64,000 nt of DNA from an uncultured Ruminococcus sp. (GTDB lineage: Bacteria; Bacillota; Clostridia; Oscillospirales; Acutalibacteraceae): contig CACYTI010000008.1 in assembly GCA_902777275.1 (NCBI GenBank), positions 17,552-81,551 of the forward strand, in the 5' to 3' direction. This document shows positions 16,607 through 25,133 of this stretch, in pieces. The notes beneath the pieces were generated by a model that saw only the letters and a list, made by a program, of their open reading frames with translations, did no database searches and had not been told where the DNA came from. The position numbers and the translations under genes were made by a program. The first letter of the stretch is position 1. The number at the start of each line of letters is the position of its first letter.

Positions 16607-18628
16607 TTGGCAAAATTGAAAATGAAAACAGTGAGGATTATCTCCCTTCGTCAGGACAGAAAGCGGCTGCTTGAGCATTTGCAGGACAGCGCGCTTATGC
16701 AGATAACGAAGAGCGAGAAATCCCGCGAGGGCTTCAGGCGCGTCAACGTCTCGCCGCAAATGCAGGTATTTGAGCGAAACGTTGAGCTCACCGAGCAGGC
16801 GCTTAAAATCCTCGACGACGTCAAACCCGAAAAGGCGGGTCTGCTCGCCTCGTTCAAGGGTCGGCGTGAAATCGATCCCGACGAGATCGGGGTCATCGCC
16901 TCAAACGCCAAGCAGGTGATTGAGGTATGCTCACGGATAACGGAGCTTGATAAGGAATGCTCCGACAACGCCGCCGAGCGAATCCGCGTCAACACCCAGC
17001 TTGCTCAGCTTGAAAGTTGGAAAAAACTGGACATTCCAATGAACACAACGGGCACAAAATCGACGGCGGTGTTCATCGGCTCGTTCCCCGAGCAATATAA
17101 TACGGAACGGCTTAAAACAGCGCTTGCCGCCGAAAACCCGAAGCTTGAATTCGAGACGGAGATCCAGTTCAGCGAGCCGGGCATAACAAACGCGGTCATC
17201 TTTGCTCCTCAAAGCCAGAAAACAATGGCTGAGGACGCACTGAGGGCTTTGGGCTTTGCGCGGCCCATGTCCCCCACTCACAAGATCCCCAAGGACAAGG
17301 CGGAGCTGCTCAAAAAGAAAAGCCAACGCCTGCTTGAGGAGGACAAAGCGGCACAGGAGGAAATTGCGTCTTTTGACGAAATGCGCGACAAGATCAAAGC
17401 CACGCAGGATTATTTCCGCTTCCGCGCCGACAAGTACAACGTCATAAATCATCTTGACCACTCAAAGCACGTGTTTATCATCGAGGGCTTTGTCCCCGAG
17501 GAGGACTGCGAAAAGCTTGAAACTCTTTGTTGCAGGGTCGCGACGTGCGTAGTGGAATTCGGCGAAGCGGGAGACGACGCTCCCGTCAAGCTCAAGAACA
17601 ACAAATTCGCGGAGCCGGCTCAGGGAATACTTACAATGTACTCCTCGCCCGGCAAAACCGATATTGACCCCACGCCCGTTTTGGCGTTCTTCTTCTACTT
17701 CTTCTTCGGAATGATGTTCTCCGACGCGGGCTACGGAATACTTTTGGTCATCGGCACGGGGCTTTTGATAAAGCTTTTCAAGCCCGACAAAAAAATGCAC
17801 AGCAATCTGAAGCTCTTCCAGTACTGCGGAATATTCACGACCCTGTGGGGCTTGGCTTACGGAAGTATCTTCGGCGATGCGCCGGCGGCTTTGTACAACC
17901 TGTTTGCAAACCCCAAAACGCAAGTGGTTATGGCTCATTCCATCAGCAATATGAACGACCCGACGCCCGCCATTCTGCCATGGCCGGTCATCGACCCGCA
18001 GAAGGACGCGCTCGTGCTTATGGTTATTTCGATAGCCTTCGGACTTGTCCATATTTTAGTCGGTATGAGCTGCAAATTCATCATGTGCATGAAGCAGAAG
18101 GATTACGCCGGCGCTTTCTTTGACACGGGGCTTTGGATGCTCATGCTCATAGGCTTCGCGGTGCTGGCGCTGGGACTTTTCATGGCTCCGGTACTTGTCA
18201 CGGTGGGCGCGGTGACAGCAATAGCCTGCGCCGTCGGACTTATTCTGACACAGGGACGCGGCAAAAAGGGAATCGTCGGAAAAGCGGTGGGCGGTCTCGC
18301 CTCGCTATACGACATCACAAGCTACATCTCCGATCTGCTTTCCTACTCCCGTCTGCTGGCGCTCGGACTGACCACGGGCGTAATGGCTCAGGTGTTCAAC
18401 AAGCTCGCCACAATGATGGGCACAAACATTTTGGGAATAGTATTTTTGCTGGTAATTCTAATTGCCGGTCACTTGATCAACATCGGTCTGAACGCGCTGG
18501 GCTCTTACGTGCACACAATGCGTTTGCAGTATGTTGAAATGTTCAGTAAATTTTATGAGGGCGGCGGAAAAGAGTTTGAGCCGTTTTCATTAAACAGTAA
18601 ATATATCAAAATTCAGGAGGACAAATAA
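16607..18628 (+). CDS. ntpI: V-type ATPase subunit I (membrane stator, a-subunit)
   Basis: 673 residues: a soluble N-terminal half (1 to about 345) with coiled-coil arms, then seven or eight membrane helices (about 350-640) starting PTPVLAFFFYFFFGMMFSDAGYG. The segment SYISDLLSYSRLLALGL contains the essential Arg facing the rotor ring; ion half-channels run beside it. The start is a TTG with GAGGTGAGGCCGAA upstream. It ends 2 bp before ntpK. It couples ion flow to rotation together with subunit K. Confidence 0.95.
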   Translation: MAKLKMKTVRIISLRQDRKRLLEHLQDSALMQITKSEKSREGFRRVNVSPQMQVFERNVELTEQALKILDDVKPEKAGLLASFKGRREIDPDEIGVIASNAKQVIEVCSRITELDKECSDNAAERIRVNTQLAQLESWKKLDIPMNTTGTKSTAVFIGSFPEQYNTERLKTALAAENPKLEFETEIQFSEPGITNAVIFAPQSQKTMAEDALRALGFARPMSPTHKIPKDKAELLKKKSQRLLEEDKAAQEEIASFDEMRDKIKATQDYFRFRADKYNVINHLDHSKHVFIIEGFVPEEDCEKLETLCCRVATCVVEFGEAGDDAPVKLKNNKFAEPAQGILTMYSSPGKTDIDPTPVLAFFFYFFFGMMFSDAGYGILLVIGTGLLIKLFKPDKKMHSNLKLFQYCGIFTTLWGLAYGSIFGDAPAALYNLFANPKTQVVMAHSISNMNDPTPAILPWPVIDPQKDALVLMVISIAFGLVHILVGMSCKFIMCMKQKDYAGAFFDTGLWMLMLIGFAVLALGLFMAPVLVTVGAVTAIACAVGLILTQGRGKKGIVGKAVGGLASLYDITSYISDLLSYSRLLALGLTTGVMAQVFNKLATMMGTNILGIVFLLVILIAGHLINIGLNALGSYVHTMRLQYVEMFSKFYEGGGKEFEPFSLNSKYIKIQEDK

Positions 18629-18630
18629 TT

Positions 18631-19110
18631 ATGAATGCTGGAATCTTTTTTACAATTTTAGGCGCGGCTATCGCAACCGTACTCGCCGGTATCGGCTCGG
18701 CTAAGGGCGTCGGCTCTGCCGCTCAGACTTCAATGGGCGTTCTCTCCGAGAATCCCTCAATGTTCGGTAAAATGCTCGTTCTCACCCTTCTCCCGGGCAC
18801 ACAGGGTCTTTACGGCTTCATCGTAGGCTTCCTTATCCTCGTCAACAGCGGCGTTCTCGGCGGCGACATTGCCGCTCTTACAGACGCTCAGGGCTACGCA
18901 TACGCGGGCGCTTCGCTGGCTATCGGCTTCGGCGGACTGTTCTCGGGTATCGCCCAGGGAAAGGCGGCTGTTTCCGGTATCGCCATGACAGCCAAGGACG
19001 AGAAAAACTTCTCCAAGGGCATGGTTTCCGTAACGCTCGTTGAAATTTACGCTCTGCTCTCGTTCATCGTTTCTCTGCTCGTTGTACTTCAGATCACCAA
19101 CTTCAAATAA
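18631..19110 (+). CDS. ntpK: V-type ATPase subunit K (rotor proteolipid), Na+-type binding motif
   Basis: 159 residues, a fused duplication with four membrane helices. In the ring subunit of Enterococcus hirae, Na+ is held by Leu61, Thr64, Gln65, Gln110 and Glu139. Here the same set is visible: LLPGTQGLYGF (Leu54, Thr57, Gln58, Tyr61), GIAQGKAA (Gln109) and VEIYALL (Glu138). Only the second hairpin carries the membrane carboxylate, as expected for the 16-kDa form. This suggests Na+ rather than H+ coupling; inference from the motif. It has strong translation signals (CAGGAGGACAAATAATT). Confidence 0.95.
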   Translation: MNAGIFFTILGAAIATVLAGIGSAKGVGSAAQTSMGVLSENPSMFGKMLVLTLLPGTQGLYGFIVGFLILVNSGVLGGDIAALTDAQGYAYAGASLAIGFGGLFSGIAQGKAAVSGIAMTAKDEKNFSKGMVSVTLVEIYALLSFIVSLLVVLQITNFK

Positions 19111-19223
19111 TTCCGTTTACGGCAGAATTGTAAATGAATTTACGGTACCCGGCAAGCGGCTCCGCGACTCTTTCGCGGCAGACACGGCTTGCGACAACGA
19201 CGATGAAAGGATGGTGAGTCTGA

Positions 19224-19805
19224 ATGAACGGCAGTGAAAGAATCCTGAGCCGTATTAAATCAGACTGCGACGAAAGCGTCAGGGCAATTGAGAAGCACGC
19301 TCAGGCGGAACGCGGTCGCATTATAGCCGCCGCTCAGCACGACGCCGACAAAAGCGCCGCCGAAATTGCCGAAAAGACAGCTCAACTGAGCGCGCGCGCC
19401 AAAACCTCGGCGCAAAGCCGCGCCCAGCTTGAAAAACGCAACGCTCTGCTAAAACAGCGCAGAATTGAAATTGACAAAACCGTTTCGGGTCTTGAGGAAT
19501 ATCTGCTCAACCAAAATGATTACGATTATTTTGAGTCGATCTACAGCCTTGCCGCAACGCTCAGCGGCAAAAGCGGCGTGGTGTTCCTCAACAAAAAAGA
19601 CCTCGACCGCAAGCCCAATAACTTTGAAAAAAGGCTCAAGGCGGCAGGGCTTGACGCAACGGTCAGCTCCGCGCCCGCGGATATAAGCGGCGGCTTTATC
19701 CTTAAATGCGGCGACGTGGAAGAAAACATGGAATTTTCCGCCATAATCAACTCTCGGCGCGACGAAATAGAAGACCTCATCAACAAAGAGCTTTTCGCGC
19801 GGTAA
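19224..19805 (+). CDS. ntpE: V-type ATPase subunit E (peripheral stalk)
   Basis: 193 residues. The N-terminal half (about 1-95) is a charged coiled coil that pairs with subunit G/H; the C-terminal half is the alpha/beta head that contacts subunit B at the top of V1. ATG at 19224 follows AAAGGATGG. A 113-bp gap after ntpK holds no gene. Divergent in sequence from named homologues, as usual for this subunit, but position and architecture agree. Confidence 0.88.
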   Translation: MNGSERILSRIKSDCDESVRAIEKHAQAERGRIIAAAQHDADKSAAEIAEKTAQLSARAKTSAQSRAQLEKRNALLKQRRIEIDKTVSGLEEYLLNQNDYDYFESIYSLAATLSGKSGVVFLNKKDLDRKPNNFEKRLKAAGLDATVSSAPADISGGFILKCGDVEENMEFSAIINSRRDEIEDLINKELFAR

Positions 19806-19814
19806 GGGGGATAT

Positions 19815-20789
19815 ATGGCATTATCATACGAATTCTCCATAGGCTCGGTGCGCGCCAGAGAAACAAGGCTTTTTACCAAAGCCGACGTAGAACAGTTTCT
19901 TGCATGCAGAACCGTCGATGAGCTTTGCCGAACCCTGAGCGACAAGGGCTACGGCACCGGCGCAGACTTTGACGAAATCGCGGAGAACCACATGAACGGC
20001 GTTTGGGAATACCTTAAAAGCATAGCGCCCGACTTCTCTGTTTTTTCGCCGTTTCTCATTCAGAACGACGTGCACAACTTTAAAATCGTGTTAAAGGGCG
20101 TTATGTCCGCGCGCGACTACTACACCGCGCTGCTGATAACCCCCTGCACGGTCGAGCACAGCGAAATCATAAACGCGGTTGAGCACCGCAACATGAAGAG
20201 CCTTCCCGAGTGGATGATCGTTCCCGCGGAAAAGGCATACGACCTCCTTGCGCACACGGGAGACGCGCGCGCCTCCGACGCCGTGCTTGACAAGGCGGTC
20301 ATGCTGGAAATGCTCCGGCTCAGCAAAGGCTTCCGCTCAAATTTCTTAGTAGAATACTTTAAAACACTCGTTTTTTACAACTGTGTTAAAATTTCCATTC
20401 GCGCCGCACGTACCGGCGCAGACAGACATTACCTCAAAACCGCCATGCCGCGCTTTGAGGGCTTTGACCGCGACAAGGTGATCGCCGCCGCGGTAAAAGG
20501 GCTTGACGCCCTGCTCGAAACGCTCGCCAAAAGCGACGACTTCGGATGCAGAGCCGCCGTGGAGCAGTACAAAAAATCACCCTCGGCCTTTGAAAAGTTT
20601 GTGGACGACAAGCTGATAATTTTGGCAAAAGAAAGCTGCAAACGCACCTGCGAGGGAGCCGAACCGATGCTCGGATATTATCTGGGCGAGGAGGCTCAGA
20701 AAAAAGTGCTGCACATCATAGCCTGCGGAATAAAAACAAATACCGACACAGATATTATAAGGGAAAGGCTGCGTGAGATCTATGGCTAA
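19815..20789 (+). CDS. ntpC: V-type ATPase subunit C (d-type central stalk socket)
   Basis: 324 residues, all-helical funnel protein that sits on the K ring and receives the D-F shaft. Seen: FSIGSVRARETRLFTKADVEQFLAC at the start and LRLSKGFRSNFLVEYFKTLVF-like helices in the middle. It begins nine bases after ntpE with AAGGGGGATAT as ribosome binding site and overlaps ntpG by eight bases. Confidence 0.9.
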   Translation: MALSYEFSIGSVRARETRLFTKADVEQFLACRTVDELCRTLSDKGYGTGADFDEIAENHMNGVWEYLKSIAPDFSVFSPFLIQNDVHNFKIVLKGVMSARDYYTALLITPCTVEHSEIINAVEHRNMKSLPEWMIVPAEKAYDLLAHTGDARASDAVLDKAVMLEMLRLSKGFRSNFLVEYFKTLVFYNCVKISIRAARTGADRHYLKTAMPRFEGFDRDKVIAAAVKGLDALLETLAKSDDFGCRAAVEQYKKSPSAFEKFVDDKLIILAKESCKRTCEGAEPMLGYYLGEEAQKKVLHIIACGIKTNTDTDIIRERLREIYG

Positions 20790-21105
20790 AAATATTGCCG
20801 TTATCGGCGACGGCGAAAGCATAAAGGGCTTTTCCGCCGTGGGGCTCGACATTTACCCCTGCGACGACGCAGCCGAAGCGGGCACGCTGCTCAGGCGCGT
20901 TGCCGACAGCGACCGCTACGCCGTGATATATGTGACCGAAACCGTTTATTATGCCGCGGACAAGGCGCGGGCGCGCTACGAGGAGAGACTGATCCCCGCC
21001 ATTATCCCGATCCCGGGAGTGACGGGCAACCGCGGCACAGGCGTTAAACGCCTGTCGGCATTTGTGGAAAAGGCAGTCGGCTCCGACATAATCTTCAACG
21101 ATTGA
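20782..21105 (+). CDS. ntpG: V-type ATPase subunit F (central shaft)
   Basis: 107 residues with a Rossmann-like fold; [18 protein letters not shown] at the N-terminus and IPAIIPIPG near the C-terminus are typical. It binds subunit D in the rotating shaft. ATG at 20782 is chosen; a GTG three codons upstream is in frame but adds RS residues not usual for the family. It overlaps the end of ntpC, implying translational coupling. Confidence 0.92.
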   Translation: MAKNIAVIGDGESIKGFSAVGLDIYPCDDAAEAGTLLRRVADSDRYAVIYVTETVYYAADKARARYEERLIPAIIPIPGVTGNRGTGVKRLSAFVEKAVGSDIIFND

Positions 21106-21115
21106 GGTGTATAAT

Positions 21116-22882
21116 TTGAAATCAGGAATCATAACAAAGGTCGCGGGCCCTCTGGTTATCGCGGAGGGAATGCGCGACGCTAATATGTATGACGTTGTGC
21201 GCGTTAGCAGCAAGCGTCTGATCGGTGAAATAATCGAGATGCACGGCGACCGCGCTTCCATTCAGGTTTATGAGGAAACCTCCGGTCTCGGCCCCGGAGA
21301 AACCGTTGTATCAACAGGCGCTCCGCTGTCGGTTGAGCTCGGTCCCGGACTTATCGGCGCTATCTACGACGGTATCCAGCGTCCGCTCGACGAAATAATG
21401 AAGGTCGCAGGCACAAACCTCAAGCGCGGCGTAGACGTTCCTTCGCTGAACCACAGCAAGAAATGGAAGTTTGAGCCCGTTGCCAAGACCGGCGACAAGC
21501 TAAAGGCGGGCGACATTTTGGGAACCGTCCGCGAAACCGCCGCCGTGCTGCATAAAATTTTGGTGCCGAACAAAATCAACGGCACTGTCAAAAAAATACA
21601 AGCGGGCGAATTCACGCTCGACGACCCCGTTGCCGTAATCAAAACAGACGACGGCGACAAGGAAGTAAAAATGTTCACAACATGGCCTGTCCGTGTGGGC
21701 AGACCCTACAAAAAGAAGCTCTCGCCCGACATTCTGCTCACCACGGGTCAGCGCCCGATCGACACTCTCTTCCCGCTCGCTAAGGGCGGCGTGGCGGCTG
21801 TTCCCGGTCCGTTCGGCTCGGGCAAGACCGTTGTTCAGCACCAGCTCGCGAAGTGGGCGGCGGCTGACATCATCGTATACATCGGCTGCGGTGAGCGCGG
21901 CAACGAGATGACCGACGTTCTCAACGAATTCCCCGAGCTGAAAGACCCGCGCACGGGCAACTCGCTCATGGAGCGCACGGTGCTCATAGCCAACACCTCC
22001 GATATGCCCGTTGCGGCGCGCGAGGCTTCTATCTACACGGGAATCACTATCGCCGAATACTTCCGCGACATGGGCTACACCGTTGCGCTCATGGCTGACT
22101 CGACCTCCCGCTGGGCTGAGGCTCTGCGCGAAATGTCCGGTCGTCTTGAGGAAATGCCCGGTGAAGAAGGCTATCCCGCCTACTTGGGCAGCCGTCTGGC
22201 TCAGTTCTACGAAAGAGCCGGCCGTGTTATCGTAAACGGCACCGAGGACACCGAGGGCGCGCTGTCGGTAATCGGCGCGGTATCGCCTCCCGGCGGCGAC
22301 ATCTCCGAGCCTGTTTCGCAGGCTACTCTGAGAATCGTAAAGGTGTTCTGGGGACTCGACGCTAACCTCGCTTACAAGCGTCACTTCCCCGCCATCAACT
22401 GGCTCACCTCTTACTCGCTCTACACCGACCAGCTTGAAAAATGGTTCGCCGAGAATGCGGCTCCCGATTTTATGAAGCTGCGCGGCAGAATGATGGCACT
22501 CTTGCAGGACGAAAGCGAGCTGCAGGAGATCGTTAACCTCGTCGGCATGGACGCTCTCTCGGCTCCCGACAGACTTAAGCTTGAGAGCGCAAGGTCGATA
22601 CGCGAGGACTATCTGCACCAGAACGCCTTCGACCCCACCGACACCTACACCTCGCTTACAAAGCAGGTGCTTATGATGCGCGCCATTCTCAGCTACTACG
22701 ACAAGGCGCGCGAAGCTTTGAGCAACGGAGCCAACATCGAAATGCTTGTTAATATCCCCGTGCGCGAGCGCATCGGACGGTATAAATACGAACCCGAAGA
22801 CAAGATTCAGGCGGAATTTGAGTCGATCCAGGCTCAGCTTGACGCCGAGATCAGCGACGTTTTGAAAAGGAGTGATGACTGA
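21116..22882 (+). CDS. ntpA: V-type ATPase catalytic subunit A
   Basis: 588 residues. It hydrolyses or makes ATP in the V1 head. Order: N-terminal beta barrel ([18 protein letters not shown]), the non-homologous insertion of A subunits (about 110-190), P-loop [14 protein letters not shown], catalytic-site [25 protein letters not shown] and a helical C-terminus. TTG at 21116 is preferred: GAGG lies seven bases upstream and the protein then starts like other A subunits; a GTG at 21107 is the alternative. The stop overlaps the ntpB start by one base. Confidence 0.95.
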   Translation: MKSGIITKVAGPLVIAEGMRDANMYDVVRVSSKRLIGEIIEMHGDRASIQVYEETSGLGPGETVVSTGAPLSVELGPGLIGAIYDGIQRPLDEIMKVAGTNLKRGVDVPSLNHSKKWKFEPVAKTGDKLKAGDILGTVRETAAVLHKILVPNKINGTVKKIQAGEFTLDDPVAVIKTDDGDKEVKMFTTWPVRVGRPYKKKLSPDILLTTGQRPIDTLFPLAKGGVAAVPGPFGSGKTVVQHQLAKWAAADIIVYIGCGERGNEMTDVLNEFPELKDPRTGNSLMERTVLIANTSDMPVAAREASIYTGITIAEYFRDMGYTVALMADSTSRWAEALREMSGRLEEMPGEEGYPAYLGSRLAQFYERAGRVIVNGTEDTEGALSVIGAVSPPGGDISEPVSQATLRIVKVFWGLDANLAYKRHFPAINWLTSYSLYTDQLEKWFAENAAPDFMKLRGRMMALLQDESELQEIVNLVGMDALSAPDRLKLESARSIREDYLHQNAFDPTDTYTSLTKQVLMMRAILSYYDKAREALSNGANIEMLVNIPVRERIGRYKYEPEDKIQAEFESIQAQLDAEISDVLKRSDD

Positions 22883-24252
22883 TGCCAAAGGAATACCGCA
22901 CCATTCGAGAGGTAGCAGGTCCTCTGATGATGATAAGCGACGTTGAAAACGTCAAGTACGACGAGTTAGGCGAAATCGAGCTTCCGAGCGGCGAGACCCG
23001 CCGCTGCAAGGTGCTTGAGGTCAACGGCACCAACGCTCTTGTTCAGCTTTTTGACTCCGCCGCCGGAATCAACCTTGCGAACTCAAAGGTACGTTTCCTC
23101 GGACGCTCAATGGAGCTGCCCGTTTCACCCGATATGCTTTCACGCGTTTTTGACGGTCTCGGCAACCCGATAGACGACGGTCCCGCGCTCATTCCCGAAA
23201 AGCGCCTCGACGTTAACGGCACGCCGATGAATCCCGCCGCCCGCAACTATCCGCAGGAGTTTATCCAGACGGGCGTTTCGGCGATCGACGGTCTTAACAC
23301 ACTTGTAAGAGGTCAGAAGCTGCCTATCTTCTCGGCTTCGGGTCTCCCCCACGCCCAGCTTGCGGCGCAGATCGCGCGTCAGGCTACGGTTCGCGGCAAG
23401 AACGAGCAGTTCGCCGTTGTATTCGCCGCCATGGGTATCACCTTCGAGGAATCCAACTACTTCGTGCAGTCCTTCCGCGAGACGGGAGCTATCGACCGCA
23501 CCGTTATGTTCGTCAACCTCGCTAACGACCCCGCTATCGAGCGTATCGCGACTCCGAAAATGGCGCTCACCGCCGCCGAGTATCTCGCGTTCGATCTGGG
23601 AATGCACGTTCTCGTTATTATGACCGACATCACAAACTACGCCGACGCGCTGCGCGAGGTTTCCGCCGCCCGCAAGGAGGTTCCCGGCAGACGCGGCTAT
23701 CCCGGCTATATGTACACCGACCTCGCAACTCTGTACGAGAGAGCGGGCAGACTCCGCGGCAAGGACGGCTCTATCACGCTTATCCCGATCCTCACAATGC
23801 CCGAGGACGACAAGACTCACCCGATCCCCGACCTCACGGGCTACATCACCGAGGGTCAGATCATTCTCAGCCGTGAGCTTTACCGCAAGGGCGTAACTCC
23901 GCCAATCGACGTTTTGCCGTCGCTGTCCCGTCTTAAGGACAAGGGTATCGGACCCGGCAGAACAAGAAAGGACCACGCGGCTACAATGAACCAGCTTTTC
24001 GCGGCATACGCGAGAGGCAAGGACGCCCGCGAGCTTATGGTGATCTTGGGCGAGGCAGCGCTGACCGACATGGATAAGAAGTACGCCGAATTTGCCGAAG
24101 CCTTCGAGAGAGAATACGTCTCACAGGGCTATGAAGCGAACCGCTCGATAGAGGACACCCTCGACATCGGCTGGAAGCTGCTTGCCATTCTTCCCCGCTC
24201 CGAGCTCAAACGTATCAAGGACGATATGCTCGACGAGTTCTATCCGGGATAA
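22882..24252 (+). CDS. ntpB: V-type ATPase regulatory subunit B
   Basis: 456 residues, the usual length. Non-catalytic nucleotide-binding partner of subunit A: it keeps the RecA fold but the P-loop position reads [16 protein letters not shown] without GKT. Also seen: [23 protein letters not shown] and [19 protein letters not shown], both signatures of B subunits. ATGA-type overlap with ntpA and GGAGTGATGACTG upstream. Confidence 0.96.
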   Translation: MPKEYRTIREVAGPLMMISDVENVKYDELGEIELPSGETRRCKVLEVNGTNALVQLFDSAAGINLANSKVRFLGRSMELPVSPDMLSRVFDGLGNPIDDGPALIPEKRLDVNGTPMNPAARNYPQEFIQTGVSAIDGLNTLVRGQKLPIFSASGLPHAQLAAQIARQATVRGKNEQFAVVFAAMGITFEESNYFVQSFRETGAIDRTVMFVNLANDPAIERIATPKMALTAAEYLAFDLGMHVLVIMTDITNYADALREVSAARKEVPGRRGYPGYMYTDLATLYERAGRLRGKDGSITLIPILTMPEDDKTHPIPDLTGYITEGQIILSRELYRKGVTPPIDVLPSLSRLKDKGIGPGRTRKDHAATMNQLFAAYARGKDARELMVILGEAALTDMDKKYAEFAEAFEREYVSQGYEANRSIEDTLDIGWKLLAILPRSELKRIKDDMLDEFYPG

Positions 24253-24289
24253 TCATGAATTTTGAAAAAATTCATCTTGAGGTATTAGT

Positions 24290-24952
24290 ATGGCAGTAAT
24301 GAATGTAAACCCCACGCGAATGCAGCTTACCAAGCTGAAAAAGCAGCTTGTAACAGCCGTGAGGGGACACAAAATGTTAAAAGACAAGCGCGACGAGCTT
24401 ATGCGGCGCTTTTTGGAGCTTGTGCGCGAGACCCGCGAGCTGCGCGACAAGGTTGAGCGCGAGCTTGAAAACTGCAACGCCCACTTTGTGAACGCTTCGG
24501 CGGTTATGAGCAAGCAGGCTCTTGACGGCGCGCTGCTCTCCCCAAAGCAGCAGATAAATCTTGAAATCGACTCCAAAAACGTAATGAGCGTTGAGATCCC
24601 TCAGTTTGAGGCGCAGACGCGAACAGCCGACAAGGGAGATATCTTCCCCTACGGCTTCGCGTTCACCTCGTTTGAGCTTGACGACGCGGTGATGTCGCTT
24701 GACAAGGTGCTTCCCGACCTGATCCTGTTAGCGCAGTATGAAAAAAGCTGCGAGCTTATGTCGGCGGAAATTGAAAAAACGCGCCGCCGCGTTAACTCGC
24801 TTGAGCACGTTATGATCCCCCGTTATCAGGAAACTATCAAGTATATCTCTATGAAGCTTGAGGAAAATGACCGTTCAAGCCGCACCAGACTTATGAAGGT
24901 AAAGGATATGCTGCTCGACAAAGCCCACGGCTATTCCGAACGGGCGCAATAA
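24290..24952 (+). CDS. ntpD: V-type ATPase subunit D (central shaft)
   Basis: 220 residues forming a long antiparallel coiled coil that rotates inside the A3B3 head. NVNPTRMQLTKLKKQL and GHKMLKDKRDELMRRF at the N-terminus and RRRVNSLEHVMIPRYQETIKYI at the C-terminus are the family signatures. GAGGTATTAGT precedes the ATG. Last gene of the operon. Confidence 0.95.
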   Translation: MAVMNVNPTRMQLTKLKKQLVTAVRGHKMLKDKRDELMRRFLELVRETRELRDKVERELENCNAHFVNASAVMSKQALDGALLSPKQQINLEIDSKNVMSVEIPQFEAQTRTADKGDIFPYGFAFTSFELDDAVMSLDKVLPDLILLAQYEKSCELMSAEIEKTRRRVNSLEHVMIPRYQETIKYISMKLEENDRSSRTRLMKVKDMLLDKAHGYSERAQ

Positions 24953-24968
24953 TTCTATTTTAGCATTA

Positions 24969-25020
24969 AAAAGGCGCCGGTGGGCGCTCCCTCCCGCTTA
25001 CGGCGGGAAAAACAAGTTTC
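24969..25020 (+). repeat. Interspersed intergenic repeat, copy 2, with hairpin after ntpD
   Basis: GGCGCCGGTGGGCGCTCCCT, then the hairpin CCCGC / GCGGG followed by AAAAAC. It is related to 7579-7662 and 59899-59962. The CCCGCTTACGGCGGG stem could help end the V-ATPase transcript, though the following tract is A-rich rather than T-rich on the plus strand. Confidence 0.55.
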
Positions 25021-25028
25021 CTATAAAG

Positions 25029-25062
25029 TCAAAAAGGCTGTCCCAACCCGGGGCAGCCTTTA
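25029..25062 (-). terminator. Terminator of the LRR/FnIII gene
   Basis: AAGGCTGTCCC (25034-25044) pairs with GGGGCAGCCTT (25050-25060); T-run on the minus strand (CCTTTTTGAC). A near-identical terminator follows clpC at 34533-34566. Confidence 0.8.
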
Positions 25063-25133
25063 CGATTATCTATTTATTCCTGATAATGACCCTTGCAAGA
25101 ATTTAGCAATAAATTATAGTCAAGGATTATTTT

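Noticed and set aside
21500-22888. 462-codon minus-strand open frame opposite ntpA
   Set aside because: Antisense shadow of a strongly conserved gene; composition is typical of reverse-frame reading and no start signal is present.
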